NCBI GenBank assembly: GCA_037126765.1
Contig: JBBCBC010000022.1
Span: 17,141,758-17,205,757, forward strand
Direction: 5' to 3'
From: Stenogyne calaminthoides
Lineage: Eukaryota > Streptophyta > Magnoliopsida > Lamiales > Lamiaceae
DNA length: 64,000 nt
Under the pieces are notes generated by a model that was not told the DNA's origin, ran no database searches, and saw only the letters and a program-made list of their open reading frames with translations. Made by a program: the position numbers and the translations under genes. This document shows positions 11,420 through 20,390 of the stretch, one piece after another (position 1 is the first letter of the stretch; each line of letters starts with the position of its first letter).

Positions 11420-11551
11420 GTATAATACTGAGTACTGAAAGGGGTCAGTATAGTACTGAGTACTGAACGAGGTCAGTATAATACTGAGTACTGAAAGGGG
11501 TCAGTATGATACTGAGTACTGAATGAGGTCAGTACAATACTGAGTACTGAT
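11420..11551. repeat. 28-bp minisatellite, about 4.7 units
   Basis: Units have the form GTATAATACTGAGTACTGAA + AGGGGTCA. The last eight bases alternate between AGGGGTCA and CGAGGTCA/TGAGGTCA, so the higher-order unit may be 56 bp. Each unit contains the palindrome AGTACT. I did not see it in B or G. Confidence 0.9.
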
Positions 11552-11673
11552 CTTCTGGATATCTGAGTTTCCCAAGACTCAGAGTTTAGTACTTTCAATT
11601 TTATCCTGAGTTTCTCAGTAGAAACCTGAGAAAACTTCATGCATCTGAAAACTTTCAATTTTTCAGATTTGCT

Positions 11674-12390
11674 TTATTCACCTGGATCCAACATACCTAA
11701 TTCAACTGATAGTTCCTGAAATCTTGATTCAGCCAAAGGTTTAGTCAAGATATAAGCTCTCTGTTTATCAGTATGAATTTTCTCCATTCTGATGTCTTTA
11801 TTCTCAACATGATCTCTGATGAAGTGATGTCTTATATCAGCATGCTTACATCTGGTGTGCAATACCGGATTTTGTGTAATAGCAATTGCACTATTATTAT
11901 CACAAAATATAGGTACTTCATTGGCTATAATCTTATAATCCCTCAATTGTTGTCTGAGCCAAAGAATCTGTGCACAACAGCTTCCTGCAGCAATGTATTC
12001 AGCTTCAGTAGTATTGGTTGCTACTGAGGTTTGTTTCTTTGAAAACCATGATATCAGTTTACTTCCAAGAAATTGACAAGTTCCCGTGGTAAACTTCCTG
12101 TCAATTCTACATCCTCCATAATTAGCATCTGAATAACCAGTTAATTCAAGGTTATCATCAGCTGGATACCATAATCCTCTATTCACAGTGCCTTTAAGAT
12201 ATTTCAGAATCTTTTTGGCAGCCTCCATGTGACTAGGATTAGCTTGGTATCTTGCACATATCCCAACAGCAAATGTTATATCAGGCCTACTTGCTGTGAG
12301 ATATATCACTGATCCAATGATCCCTCTATAATCAGTGTGATTTACTGATTTGCCTTCAGGATCAGGATCCATCTTGTAGTTAGTATTCAT
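11674..12390 (-). pseudogene. RT C-terminus and RNase H of element A
   Basis: 238 codons. RNase H degrades the RNA strand after reverse transcription. Visible are the copia linker (LTASRPDITFAVGICARYQ), the first RNase H acidic motif (GYSDANYGGC), EAEYIAAGSCC, and FCDNNSAIAITQNPVLHTR with the third acidic residue. It ends GMLDPGE. A single TGA just upstream (between 12415 and 12390) cuts it from the RT segment in the same frame; otherwise it looks intact. Confidence 0.9.
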
Positions 12391-12414
12391 AGGAATTCTA
12401 ACTGCATTGCAATC

Positions 12415-13137
12415 TCAGACACCATACTTTGCAATCAGATCTCTGGTGTATTTTGCTTGATTGATGAAAATTCCTTCCTTAGTTTGTTTCACCTGAAGTC
12501 TAAGAAAGAAATTCATCTCCCCCATCATTGACATCTCAAACTTTCCTTTCATCAGGGTAGAAAACTTTTCACACAACTGATGATTTGGAGATCCAAATAT
12601 GATGTCATCTACATAAATCTGAACAAGTAAGATATATTTCCCATCTTCTATCCTGAACAGAGTCCTATCAACAGTTCCTTTGATAAAACCATGGTCAGTA
12701 AGAAACTGAGAAAGGGTATCATACCATGCTCGGGGTGCTTGCTTAAGACCATACAAGGCTTTCCTGAGCCTATAAACTTGGTCATTCTGTCTGAACCCAG
12801 GAGGTTGTTCCACATAAACCTCTTCCTTAAGCACACCATTTAGAAATGCACTTTTCACATCCATCTGATAGACTGTGAATTTCATGTGGGCAGCATATGC
12901 AAGAAACAATCTGATGGCTTCTAGTCTTGCAACAGGTGCAAAGGTTTCATCATAATCCAAGCCTTCTTCTTGGGAATAAACTTGTGCAACTAGCCTTGCC
13001 TTGTTTCTTACAATATTGTTGTTTTCATCTCTCTTATTCTTGAACACCCACTTAGTCCCAATCACATTGTGCCTCGTAGGTCTATCCACTAGCTCCCAAA
13101 CTTCATTCCTTGAGAACTGATTCAGCTCTTCTTGCAT
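12415..13137 (-). pseudogene. Reverse transcriptase of element A
   Basis: 240 open codons. It carries the copia RT entry (WELVDRPTRHNVIGTKWVF), FLNGVLKEEVYVEQPPGF, YGLKQAPRAWYD and the catalytic VYVDDIIFGS, all present. It ends at an in-frame TGA after AKYGV. In an intact element it would be fused to integrase upstream and RNase H downstream. Confidence 0.92.
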
Positions 13138-13158
13138 AGCGGTAATCTAAAATGAATC

Positions 13159-13497
13159 TTATAGAGCTTCTTCAATCTCAGTAGGTTCTTTTTCAGATAG
13201 GAAGCTGCAGAATAAAGCACTTTCTCCATGGAACCTTCTTGTTTTGACAACATCCGATAGATCACCCACAATCTGACTTTTAGGATGACTATCTAACCAT
13301 TTTCTCCTGGATGTTCCCCCTTCAGTAGTATCCTCAACATCAAAAATGTTAGGTTCAGGTAGCTCATTAAATTCAGGGAACAACAGAAAAAGAGAAAGAG
13401 AATCATCTTCCTCAGCGGAAATTCCATTCAGAACATTGTCAGAGACATTTGTTCCCCTTTGGTTGATAGATTCAGAGTTTGCCTTAGCTGTGACCAC
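13159..13497 (-). pseudogene. Integrase-RT linker of element A
   Basis: 112 codons rich in D, E and S, ending in the conserved lead-in to RT (KEPTEIEEAL). It is in the position of the variable linker between the integrase C-terminus and RT in copia elements. A stop near 13159 separates it from RT. Confidence 0.65.
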
Positions 13498-14177
13498 ATC
13501 TTCATCGGCATTACATACAGTGAGTCCGAATTTGTATGTTCAGATTGGTCGACTTTCAATGTGTTGGCTTTCCTTCATGGAGAATTTCCATCCCGAGTCT
13601 CACCATCCTCGAGTTTTTTTATCCTGAACTTCTTTGTCTGAGTCTGATTCACTCCATTCATAGAAAGTGACCGACTTCTTCTTTTTTGAGTTCGAGAGGA
13701 TGCTTTATCATTCTTTTTCAAGCTAAGTCTGGTGATTCTCTTGGTCGATTATCCCGAAATCATGTTCCTGTTTCTTCCGAACACAAGTAGATTCATCAAA
13801 AACAACATGAGGTGTTTCTTCCACAATAAGAGTCCTACATTTGTAAACTCGAAGGCTTTCTTGACTTGAAATATCCTAAGAATATCCCTTCATCGACTTT
13901 TCTATCAAAAGTTTTCAACCCGATCTTTACCATTATTGTGTATGAAACACTTGCAACCAAACACACGAAAAAAAAAGAAACAAGAGGCTTCCTTTCATTC
14001 CACAAATCATATGGAGTTTTTCCTTGGTTCTTGGTCAAGATGGATCTGCATTACGAGAGAGTAGCATGCAATGTTGATAACTTCAAATTAAAAATCTCTT
14101 AGGAATATCAACTTCAAAGAATCATTGTCCTTGCGAACTTCTTTTCGAGTCCTATTTCTTCTTTCAAAACAACACCA
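13498..14177 (-). pseudogene. Scrambled integrase C-terminal region of element A
   Basis: Between the integrase core and the linker, where about 220 codons are expected. Fragments such as TPYDLWNERKP and DEGIFLGYF (13835-14038) show it is integrase C-terminus, but the frame breaks repeatedly. CTGA/TCAG is dense on both sides and scarce here, with CGA/TCG common instead. Confidence 0.6.
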
Positions 14178-14600
14178 TTACATTGTGGGGGTCCTTGCAG
14201 CTGATGTTTCATGAGCTATTCCATTTGCTGCACAATAATCAGATATAATATGATTGATAAACTCAGTTCCTTTATCTGATCTGATTTTGACCACACTCAG
14301 ATTCTTTTCAGTACTGAGCCTTTTCAGTAGTTCAGGCAGTTTTATCTGAGTCTCTTTCTTACTGAGTAACAATATGACCCATGTGTATCTAGAGTAGTCA
14401 TCAACTACCACAAGTGTATATTTTCTGCAATTAGAGCTCACAGGTGTTACTGGACCAAAGAGATCCATATGTAACAGTTGTAGTATTCTATCAGTAGAAA
14501 CATCTACTTTGCTTTTGATAGATGCCCTGATTTGTTTTCCTTTCTGACAAGCATCACATACATGTTCTTTACTGAACACTTCATTAGGTAACCCCCTCAC
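14178..14600 (-). pseudogene. Integrase core of element A, truncated
   Basis: 140 codons: pre-integrase CDACQKGKQ, the first catalytic Asp in LLHMDLFGPV, VVDDYSRYTWV, and the second Asp in KIRSDKGTEFINH. The frame ends after SAARTPTM, just before the catalytic Glu segment. The pre-integrase half is missing upstream: the protease piece ends VSGLKP and joins close to LNKLARLSLV, a loss of about 95 codons compared with element B. Confidence 0.88.
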
Positions 14601-14623
14601 AAGTGATAATCTTGCAAGTTTGT

Positions 14624-14890
14624 TCAGGGTTTTAGACCAGACACATACGAAACACCATGGATATGAACAGAGTCAACTTCAAGAGTTCCATATCCTTCAG
14701 TTTGTCCTTTGGAATTGTCTCCAAACGTGATCTGAGGGCCTTTTTGCTCAACATAGTCAGTGATTAGTTGCTTATATCCTGTCATATGTCTTGAACATCC
14801 ACTATCTAGATACCATACAGCAGGAGCCAATTCATTTCCACTCATCAGTGCTATGTTGTCTTCATTCAGCTCAGTGCCCTTTTCTTTCAC
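14624..14890 (-). pseudogene. Protease of element A
   Basis: 88 codons containing AVWYLDSGCSRHMTG with catalytic DSG near residue 29, then ITFGDNSKGQTEGYGTL. It ends at the deletion junction in pre-integrase. In copia elements this protease matures the Gag-Pol polyprotein. Confidence 0.88.
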
Positions 14891-14902
14891 CTGAAAAATA
14901 GA

Positions 14903-15133
14903 TCAGTTCTTAGGTACCCATTTGGTGTAGGGTCCTACCAGGTTAGCTGTACCTTTTGGAACCCGAATCTGCCTAACAACTCTAATTACTTTAGAGTGGC
15001 TGATTTGTCTCCCATAAACATCTACATACACATTCACCACCCTAGGTGCCTTGACAGTATCCTGTGTATGAGTGCCAGCCTTAGCATGAACATGAGCCTT
15101 AGAGTTCTTCTTGGGTTCAGGCCTTTTGTTCAA
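14903..15133 (-). pseudogene. Gag-protease connector of element A
   Basis: 76 codons of basic, low-complexity sequence ending with the connector VPKGTANLVGPYTKWVPKN, which lies just before protease in this family (B has a related connector at about 29550-29700). Frameshifted against the gag piece upstream. Confidence 0.6.
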
Positions 15134-15160
15134 GTGTCTTGGCTTTTGTGCAACTGGTCT

Positions 15161-16195
15161 TTATCTCTGCTGACTTGGGTTCAGGAAACCTTTACCCTTA
15201 GGCAAGTGGGGTTTGGGTTGCCTGTACTGAAATTGGGGTCTTTCAGTAATCTGAGGACTTGGTCTTTTCAGTTGAGAATATCTCTGCTCAGTGTTTCTCT
15301 TCTGAAAATTTCTCTGATGGTTCAGTGCAGATCTCTTTAGGTTGGTATTCTTATCCTGAGGCTTTGAAGTACTGGCCTGAAGATTTCCTACTGAGTGTTC
15401 AGGTTTTCTAGCCTTTTCCTGAGGTCTGGGCTTTCTTCCCTGAACCTTCAGTTTTTCTGACACCATAGGTCCTTTACCCTTGTCTAAAACTCTGGGCAGT
15501 TCTTCAGTAAGAATATTAGGTGCCACTAATTTAACAAAGACAGTCTTGGTGCTACTAGAAGCAGCATTCAGATGACCTTGTGAGGTTCCCCCTGGAATGT
15601 ATCCCAATCCAGCTTTTATAGTTGCAGGTCTTTGATAACTCTGAATTTCATCTATCACTTTAGATGCAGAATTCAATAGAGCTAACTTTCTTTGCGCACT
15701 ATCCTCACATTTCTTTAGAGTTTCATGCTTCCCAAAGAGGTCATTGAACTCAGTTCTGATAAGCTGAATCTCCTCAGTGGATTTCTCTAATTTTCCATTC
15801 AGGATCTCTATCACCTTCTCTTTTTCCGAGAGTTGTACTTTCAGAACATCTAGTTCATCAGTAGTTCCCATCAATTGAGAAGTGATCTCAGCATTTTTAG
15901 AGTCTTTCCATTTCAGATTCTCAGCAGTCAGTTCCTTGTTCTGCTCTTGAGTTTCAGTGAGCAATTCTTGTAACACAGAATAGTCCTTCATAAGATTCTC
16001 AAAAGAATCTATCAGGTCAAAGTTATTGTTTACAGTTGAACTTGAGAACTCATGTGCTTGTGTAGGAGCAACAACAGAGATAGAAGAATTTACCTCCTCC
16101 ACAGCCATTAGACAAATATCATCACTGTCACTATCTGAGAAAATCTCATCTGAGGAACCGGAACCTTCTTCAGAATGTTCTTCCTCAGCAATCAT
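15161..16195 (-). pseudogene. Gag C-terminal half of element A, coiled coil
   Basis: 344 codons. An acidic start (EEEHSEEGSGSSDEIFSDSD), a long coiled coil at about residues 65-165 (ELLTETQEQNKELTAEN), then a basic P/Q/K-rich tail. It is in frame with the gag segment upstream, from which only one TAA at 16250-16252 separates it, so gag was about 700 codons in all. B has the same plan. Confidence 0.8.
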
Positions 16196-16249
16196 AACTT
16201 TCTTGCTAGAGAACTTCTTGTCTCTCTTAGCTTGTCTTTCCTTTCTTTC

Positions 16250-17305
16250 TTAAGCACTCAGCTCAGGACAGTCATATTGAAAGTGACCTTTCTTCTGACA
16301 GTTGTAGCATCTGTTGGCATCATCATCCTGATCACTTTCCTCATTGGTCTTGGAGTCCTTCTTTTTGGATGAGGATCCTTCAGCTTTCTGGTCCTTTCTT
16401 TTCTCAGTGTATCTGTCCTCAGCTTTTGAGTCTCTCTTGTACCTGTGATTCCTGTAATATTTCTTATATTTCCCATATCTGCTATTGAGTCTTTCAAACA
16501 TCCTTGTCATCAGTACTAGCTTATCCTCCTGCTCATCCTGATTTTTGGCAAGTGAGTTCTCAGACTCTTTAGTCTTACAGGATTTCTCTTTGGCTTTGAG
16601 AGTCACATTCTTGCTAGATAAAGAATCATCTTTGTTGTCAGATTTCTTAATTTTCTTGTCAATCACAAACTCATAAGCTTTCAGTTCAGAGAAAACTTGT
16701 TGATATGGCATGGAATCAATATTTTTGGTGTTTTCAATCACCACAGCATGTATATCCCATTTCTTAGATAATCCTCTAAGAATTTTCAGTGCCACTTCTC
16801 TCTGTGGGTATCTTTTCCCAAGAGCATTCAGATCATTCATGATGCTAGTGAATCTGACCTCAAGTTTGTCAATGGATTCACTATCTTCCATTTCAAAGCT
16901 ATCAAACTTTCCAATAGCAATAGAAAGTTTGTTTTCCTTAATATGATCGGTGTCTTGACACATAACAGCAAGTGTGTCCCATATTTCTTTTGCAGTTTCA
17001 CAGTGAGAAATCATCCCTATAACACCATCATCAATAGTGCTATACAAAGTATCTTTAGCAATGTAGTCCAGATTGACTAACTTTCTCTCATCAGGAGTAA
17101 GTTGATCATCAGATTTTGAAAATTCATTTCTGGGATCATTCCTCTCAGTATCAGTGATTCTGGGATTCACAACAGTAAATTTGAATGGTCCTTCAGAAAC
17201 CACTCTCCACATTTTTTCATGTTTTGAATACAGATGAGCCTGCATTCTTAATCTCCATAGATCATAGCTCTCAACAGAGAACATAGGAAGTTTCTTAGAA
17301 GGCAT
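16250..17305 (-). pseudogene. Gag N-terminal half of element A with CCHC knuckle
   Basis: 351 codons from ATG at 17305 (MPSKKLPMFSVESYDLWRLR). Copia gag packages the RNA into virus-like particles. Residues about 60-210 are the UBN2-type gag domain (AKEIWDTLAVMCQ), and the zinc knuckle CYNCQKKGHFQYDC is at about residues 333-346. The TAA five codons after the knuckle could be decay or an old gag terminus; the frame stays open beyond it. The start lies about 110 nt below the PBS. Confidence 0.88.
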
Positions 17306-17415
17306 GATGACTGAGCCTTGTAAGATATCAGCAAATAGATCTGTTCAGTAGACCACCAGAGTCTTTCAGCAAATTAGACTATGGCTACCAAAGCAAGTGG
17401 TCAAGTTGAACCACT

Positions 17416-17427
17416 GCTCTGATACCA
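17416..17427 (-). other. Primer binding site of element A
   Basis: TGGTATCAGAGC on the - strand, complementary to the 3' end of plant initiator-Met tRNA, two bases after the 5' LTR. Confidence 0.92.
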
Positions 17428-17455
17428 CTTGTTGGTCTCGGTGCTAACGAGTCTC

Positions 17456-17484
17456 ACACGTGTATGGGGGGGGAATACACGTGT
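17456..17484. other. G-box hairpin near the LTR end (A 5' LTR)
   Basis: Same 10-bp arms ACACGTGTAT/ATACACGTGT, with a loop of eight G and one A. Only the loop length differs between copies. Confidence 0.75.
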
Positions 17485-18588
17485 TCAATGATTTTTAAAA
17501 CTTTTCTTTCAGTGAGGTCAGATGGGTCAGGTTGTCCTGATGGTTTGGCCCTGAGAAGCACAGATTGTCCTGAGTCAAAGTTTACTGAGACAATGATTCT
17601 GAGCTGCTTTCAGAAGCTTCAGATTAGAGCAATTGAGCCTGAGTTTATCAGAGATACTGAGCTGCTTGGATCAGATAACTATCTTACTGAACCCTCAGTA
17701 GAGTTAGTTCAGTTTGGTAACTATCTGTTCTAGCTACTCAAGTGTGCGGGATGGTTGACCCTAAGTTTATACTCGTTTTTAGCTTTGCTGAAAATCTTCC
17801 TTTTAATGAAACAGTGATTAAGGCTGTGATCAGTTTGATGCAAGTTCAGTGGACTGGTTCCAACTGAATATCAGTGAACTTTGCTTTCAGTGAAAAACAT
17901 GCAACATATAATAATGCAGTACAGAAAGCAAAACAACACATCAATTATAGTGGTTCAGAGACTCAAGCTCCTACGTCCACTCTCTCTGACCTTCAGAGAA
18001 ATTCCTTAACCACTTCCTAAAGCTTTCTGGCTGACTCACTGCAGCTTACTCACTTTTCCACTTTGAGTTTTCTGGCTGACTCACTGCAGCTTACTAACTC
18101 AACACACTCAAGTGTTCAGACTACCACAAGTAGCATACTAACTTCTTCTCTAGAGTTTTCTGTCTAACTCACTTTAGCTTACTAACTCTTTACAACTCCA
18201 ACTCACTAGCAAACACGCAAACTACCTTAACAAGGGGTTTGGGTTTCTGGTTGGTTTCCAACTAGGATGAGATATCCTTTACAATAAGAACAATGCAAAG
18301 GCTAGGATATCTCTACTAAGCTTTGGATATTTCTTATCAATCTAGGCTAAGTAAATGAGCTCTCTTCAATGTGAAACACTTGGGAAATTCTAGGTTTTTC
18401 GAGTACTTCAATTTACAGTAATACGAATGAGCTCTTGAGTTGCTTTCAAATTTCCCGTGACCTCTCAATGTGAAGGGTCACTAATATTTATAGGCAACTT
18501 CACCAAGGTCACTCTTGAAAAACTATCATTTGGAGGAGATAGCTTCATGAGTTTCCTCTTATGGTGTTTGATGAATGGCTATTTTTAG

Positions 18589-18593
18589 GGTTT
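18589..18593. repeat. Target site duplication of element B, left copy
   Basis: GGTTT before TGTAGGTCCC, matched by GGTTT at 34038-34042. The intact 3' LTR of A shows the uninterrupted site at about 6087-6091. Confidence 0.92.
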
Positions 18594-19011
18594 TGTAGGT
18601 CCCGAACGGGTTTTGTGAGGGTGGAAGTCTAGAGGGGAGGGGTGAATAGACTTCCAAAACTTTTTGTGCGGATCAGGTGTGAACTGCAGATAACCCGATC
18701 AGAGTGCTAGTGTATCAGTTCAGACTGATGTTCAATCTTACTGAGTGCCTAAGGGCAGATCAACTTGATATCTGTCAGTTTAACTGAATGGTGCGGAAGC
18801 TTGTTTTAACCCGTGTGAAAAACCAGTTTTATCAATTCAGATTTTTAAGTCAGTTTTCAATCAGTTGACTAAGGTGTCAATTTGATCAGATCAGTTGCTT
18901 GGTGCAGACTGAGCTTAACTTAGAATATGTATGCTGTTTTAAACTCAGTTGTATGAATAGTGTAAAGTAATAAGAAAGCAAGTAAATGCACACAAGACTT
19001 TTTATAGTGGT

Positions 19012-19040
19012 TCAGACGAAACCCGTCCTACGTCCACTCT
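19012..19040 (-). promoter_or_regulatory. Shared LTR block (B 3' LTR)
   Basis: TATAGTGGTTCAGACG and CCTACGTCCACTC, as in A and G. Confidence 0.5.
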
Positions 19041-19066
19041 TCCCTTAACACAGGGTAATTTTAACC

Positions 19067-19200
19067 GAACTTAACCTGCGGGACTTATACCCCTCACGGG
19101 ATGGCCGAGATAATTACCAAGTTCTCACTCTACAAACTTAACCTGCGGGACTTATATCCTTCAAAGGATGGCCGAGATGTTTATTAAGTTCACACTCTAT
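19067..19200. repeat. Tandem duplication of about 69 bp in B 3' LTR
   Basis: Two units each containing CTTAACCTGCGGGACTTATA and GGATGGCCGAGAT. The same pair occurs in the 5' LTR at about 32752-32880, so it predates the insertion. Confidence 0.8.
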
Positions 19201-19545
19201 AGATGTTTATCGAGTTCACACTCAACCGAACTAGAAATCAGAAAACTAGATTCCCTAGTCTGAAATCTTCCGGGAACAAACTTAACCTAACTTGCGTTTG
19301 GGTAAAGAATGTTTGAGGGTTCCAACTGGAAATCTATCCTGGTGTTTTAGGTAGCCAAAAATGCTAGTGGATAGGATTTCTTGCTAAGAACTAATGGGAT
19401 GAACACTCTAAGAATAATCTTCAAAAATAGTGTTCTTTGAGCGGAGATTTTGCTATAGATTTTGCTGTAGCTGTTGCTTCTTTTGTGGTGTCTCCGTGTT
19501 CGTTCTTTGCTAGTTATCTCTCTTGTCTTCAATTGACAAGCAATC

Positions 19546-19560
19546 CCATTTTATAGACCT
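19546..19560 (-). promoter_or_regulatory. TATA-like box in B 3' LTR
   Basis: GGTCTATAAAATGGG on the - strand; the copy in the 5' LTR, which would be the active promoter, is 33207-33220. Confidence 0.65.
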
Positions 19561-20361
19561 CAAAATCAAAGAGCTGTTGGAGAGCAATTTGAATTTCGGG
19601 CTATATTAGGTAGGTTGTAGGATATGATTGTGACGTTCTCCGATTATCGGCGCGGCCGTAGGCATCATTAGTGTTGTTTTTGTCCGCAGCGTCGTATCCC
19701 GCATTGTCAGCTCTTTTTGTGCACGTGTCGCTTTCTCCTTGGTTTCGCGAGGCGGCACTTCAAAAATTTGTCCGTCAGACGATTGATATTCTTTTTGTAG
19801 AAGATTCGTCTTGTCTGGTGTATCTTTTACATTGTTACCAGGTGTGAGCTGACTTGATCAGGTAACTGATCAGTCTACCTTGTTGAGTCTTCAGATGCAC
19901 ATTGTCTTAGCTCAATATGCAGACTCTGCTGATATAGGTGTTCAGGCCTTTTGATCTTGGTGTTTACGAGCCTCGGCAGATTGATCATCTTGAGTCTTGA
20001 GTTTTATTCTTGAGTCTTGAGTTTATCCGAGTCTTGAGTTCATCGAGTCTTGATGTCTATTTTGAGTCTTGAGTTCATCCGAGTCTTGATGTCTTCTTGT
20101 CTTCACCGATCTTGACTTCTTGTCTTGATTTGTGCTTAGTCTTGATCATCTAACCTTATCTGGGTCATCCGATACTTGACCGACCTATACATATTGAGTT
20201 CCCCCCTCGTTATATGTGACCTATCTTTTACATCGACTATCTATACATTTAATTTGGTCATCTTAATCGATTCTAATTCATCGATCCCTAATGTGTCCGA
20301 CCGGTCCTATTACAACTTTGTTTTTGGAACTTCCACAAAACTAAATTCTGATTTCCCAACA

Positions 20362-20376
20362 ATTTCCCCTTTTTGA
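20362..20376 (-). other. Polypurine tract of element B
   Basis: On the - strand CAAAAAGGGGAAAT directly before the 3' LTR start; very close to the A/G tract. Confidence 0.85.
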
Positions 20377-20390
20377 TGAAACCAAAACAC

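Larger units (their letters stand above)
10998..11673 (-). other. Spacer between pol and post-pol ORF of A
   Basis: Non-coding. It holds a 28-bp minisatellite (11420-11551), a TATA-like box (11071-11080) and, upstream of that, a CTCGACCGTCGAT motif at about 11116-11128. B has the similar CTCAACCGTGCGATC upstream of its own TATA box. This looks like an internal promoter for the post-pol ORF. Confidence 0.6.
17430..18593 (-). repeat. 5' LTR of element A, inner part
   Basis: The promoter-distal part of the 5' LTR, cut at 18593 by element B and continued at 34038. It carries the G-box hairpin (17456-17484), the shared block (17946-17981), the imperfect repeats (17999-18190) and a TATA-like box (18484-18493), all matching the 3' LTR. 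Confidence 0.92.
18594..20361 (-). repeat. 3' LTR of element B
   Basis: 1768 bp; on the - strand it starts TGTTGGGAAAT and ends GGGACCTACA. It is near-identical to the 5' LTR from 18594 to about 19850, then sharply divergent over the last 500 bp, mostly at CAG/CTG sites. It contains two copies of a roughly 69-bp unit (19067-19200) and a TATA-like box at 19546-19560. Confidence 0.92.

Noticed and set aside
11420..11551. CRISPR-like regular repeats
   Set aside because: Units are contiguous without unique spacers, and the context is a plant retrotransposon.
15996..16372. Open frames on the + strand over A gag and pol (for example 14996-15340, 16026-16253, 16710-16946)
   Set aside because: Shadows of the real - strand coding sequence.
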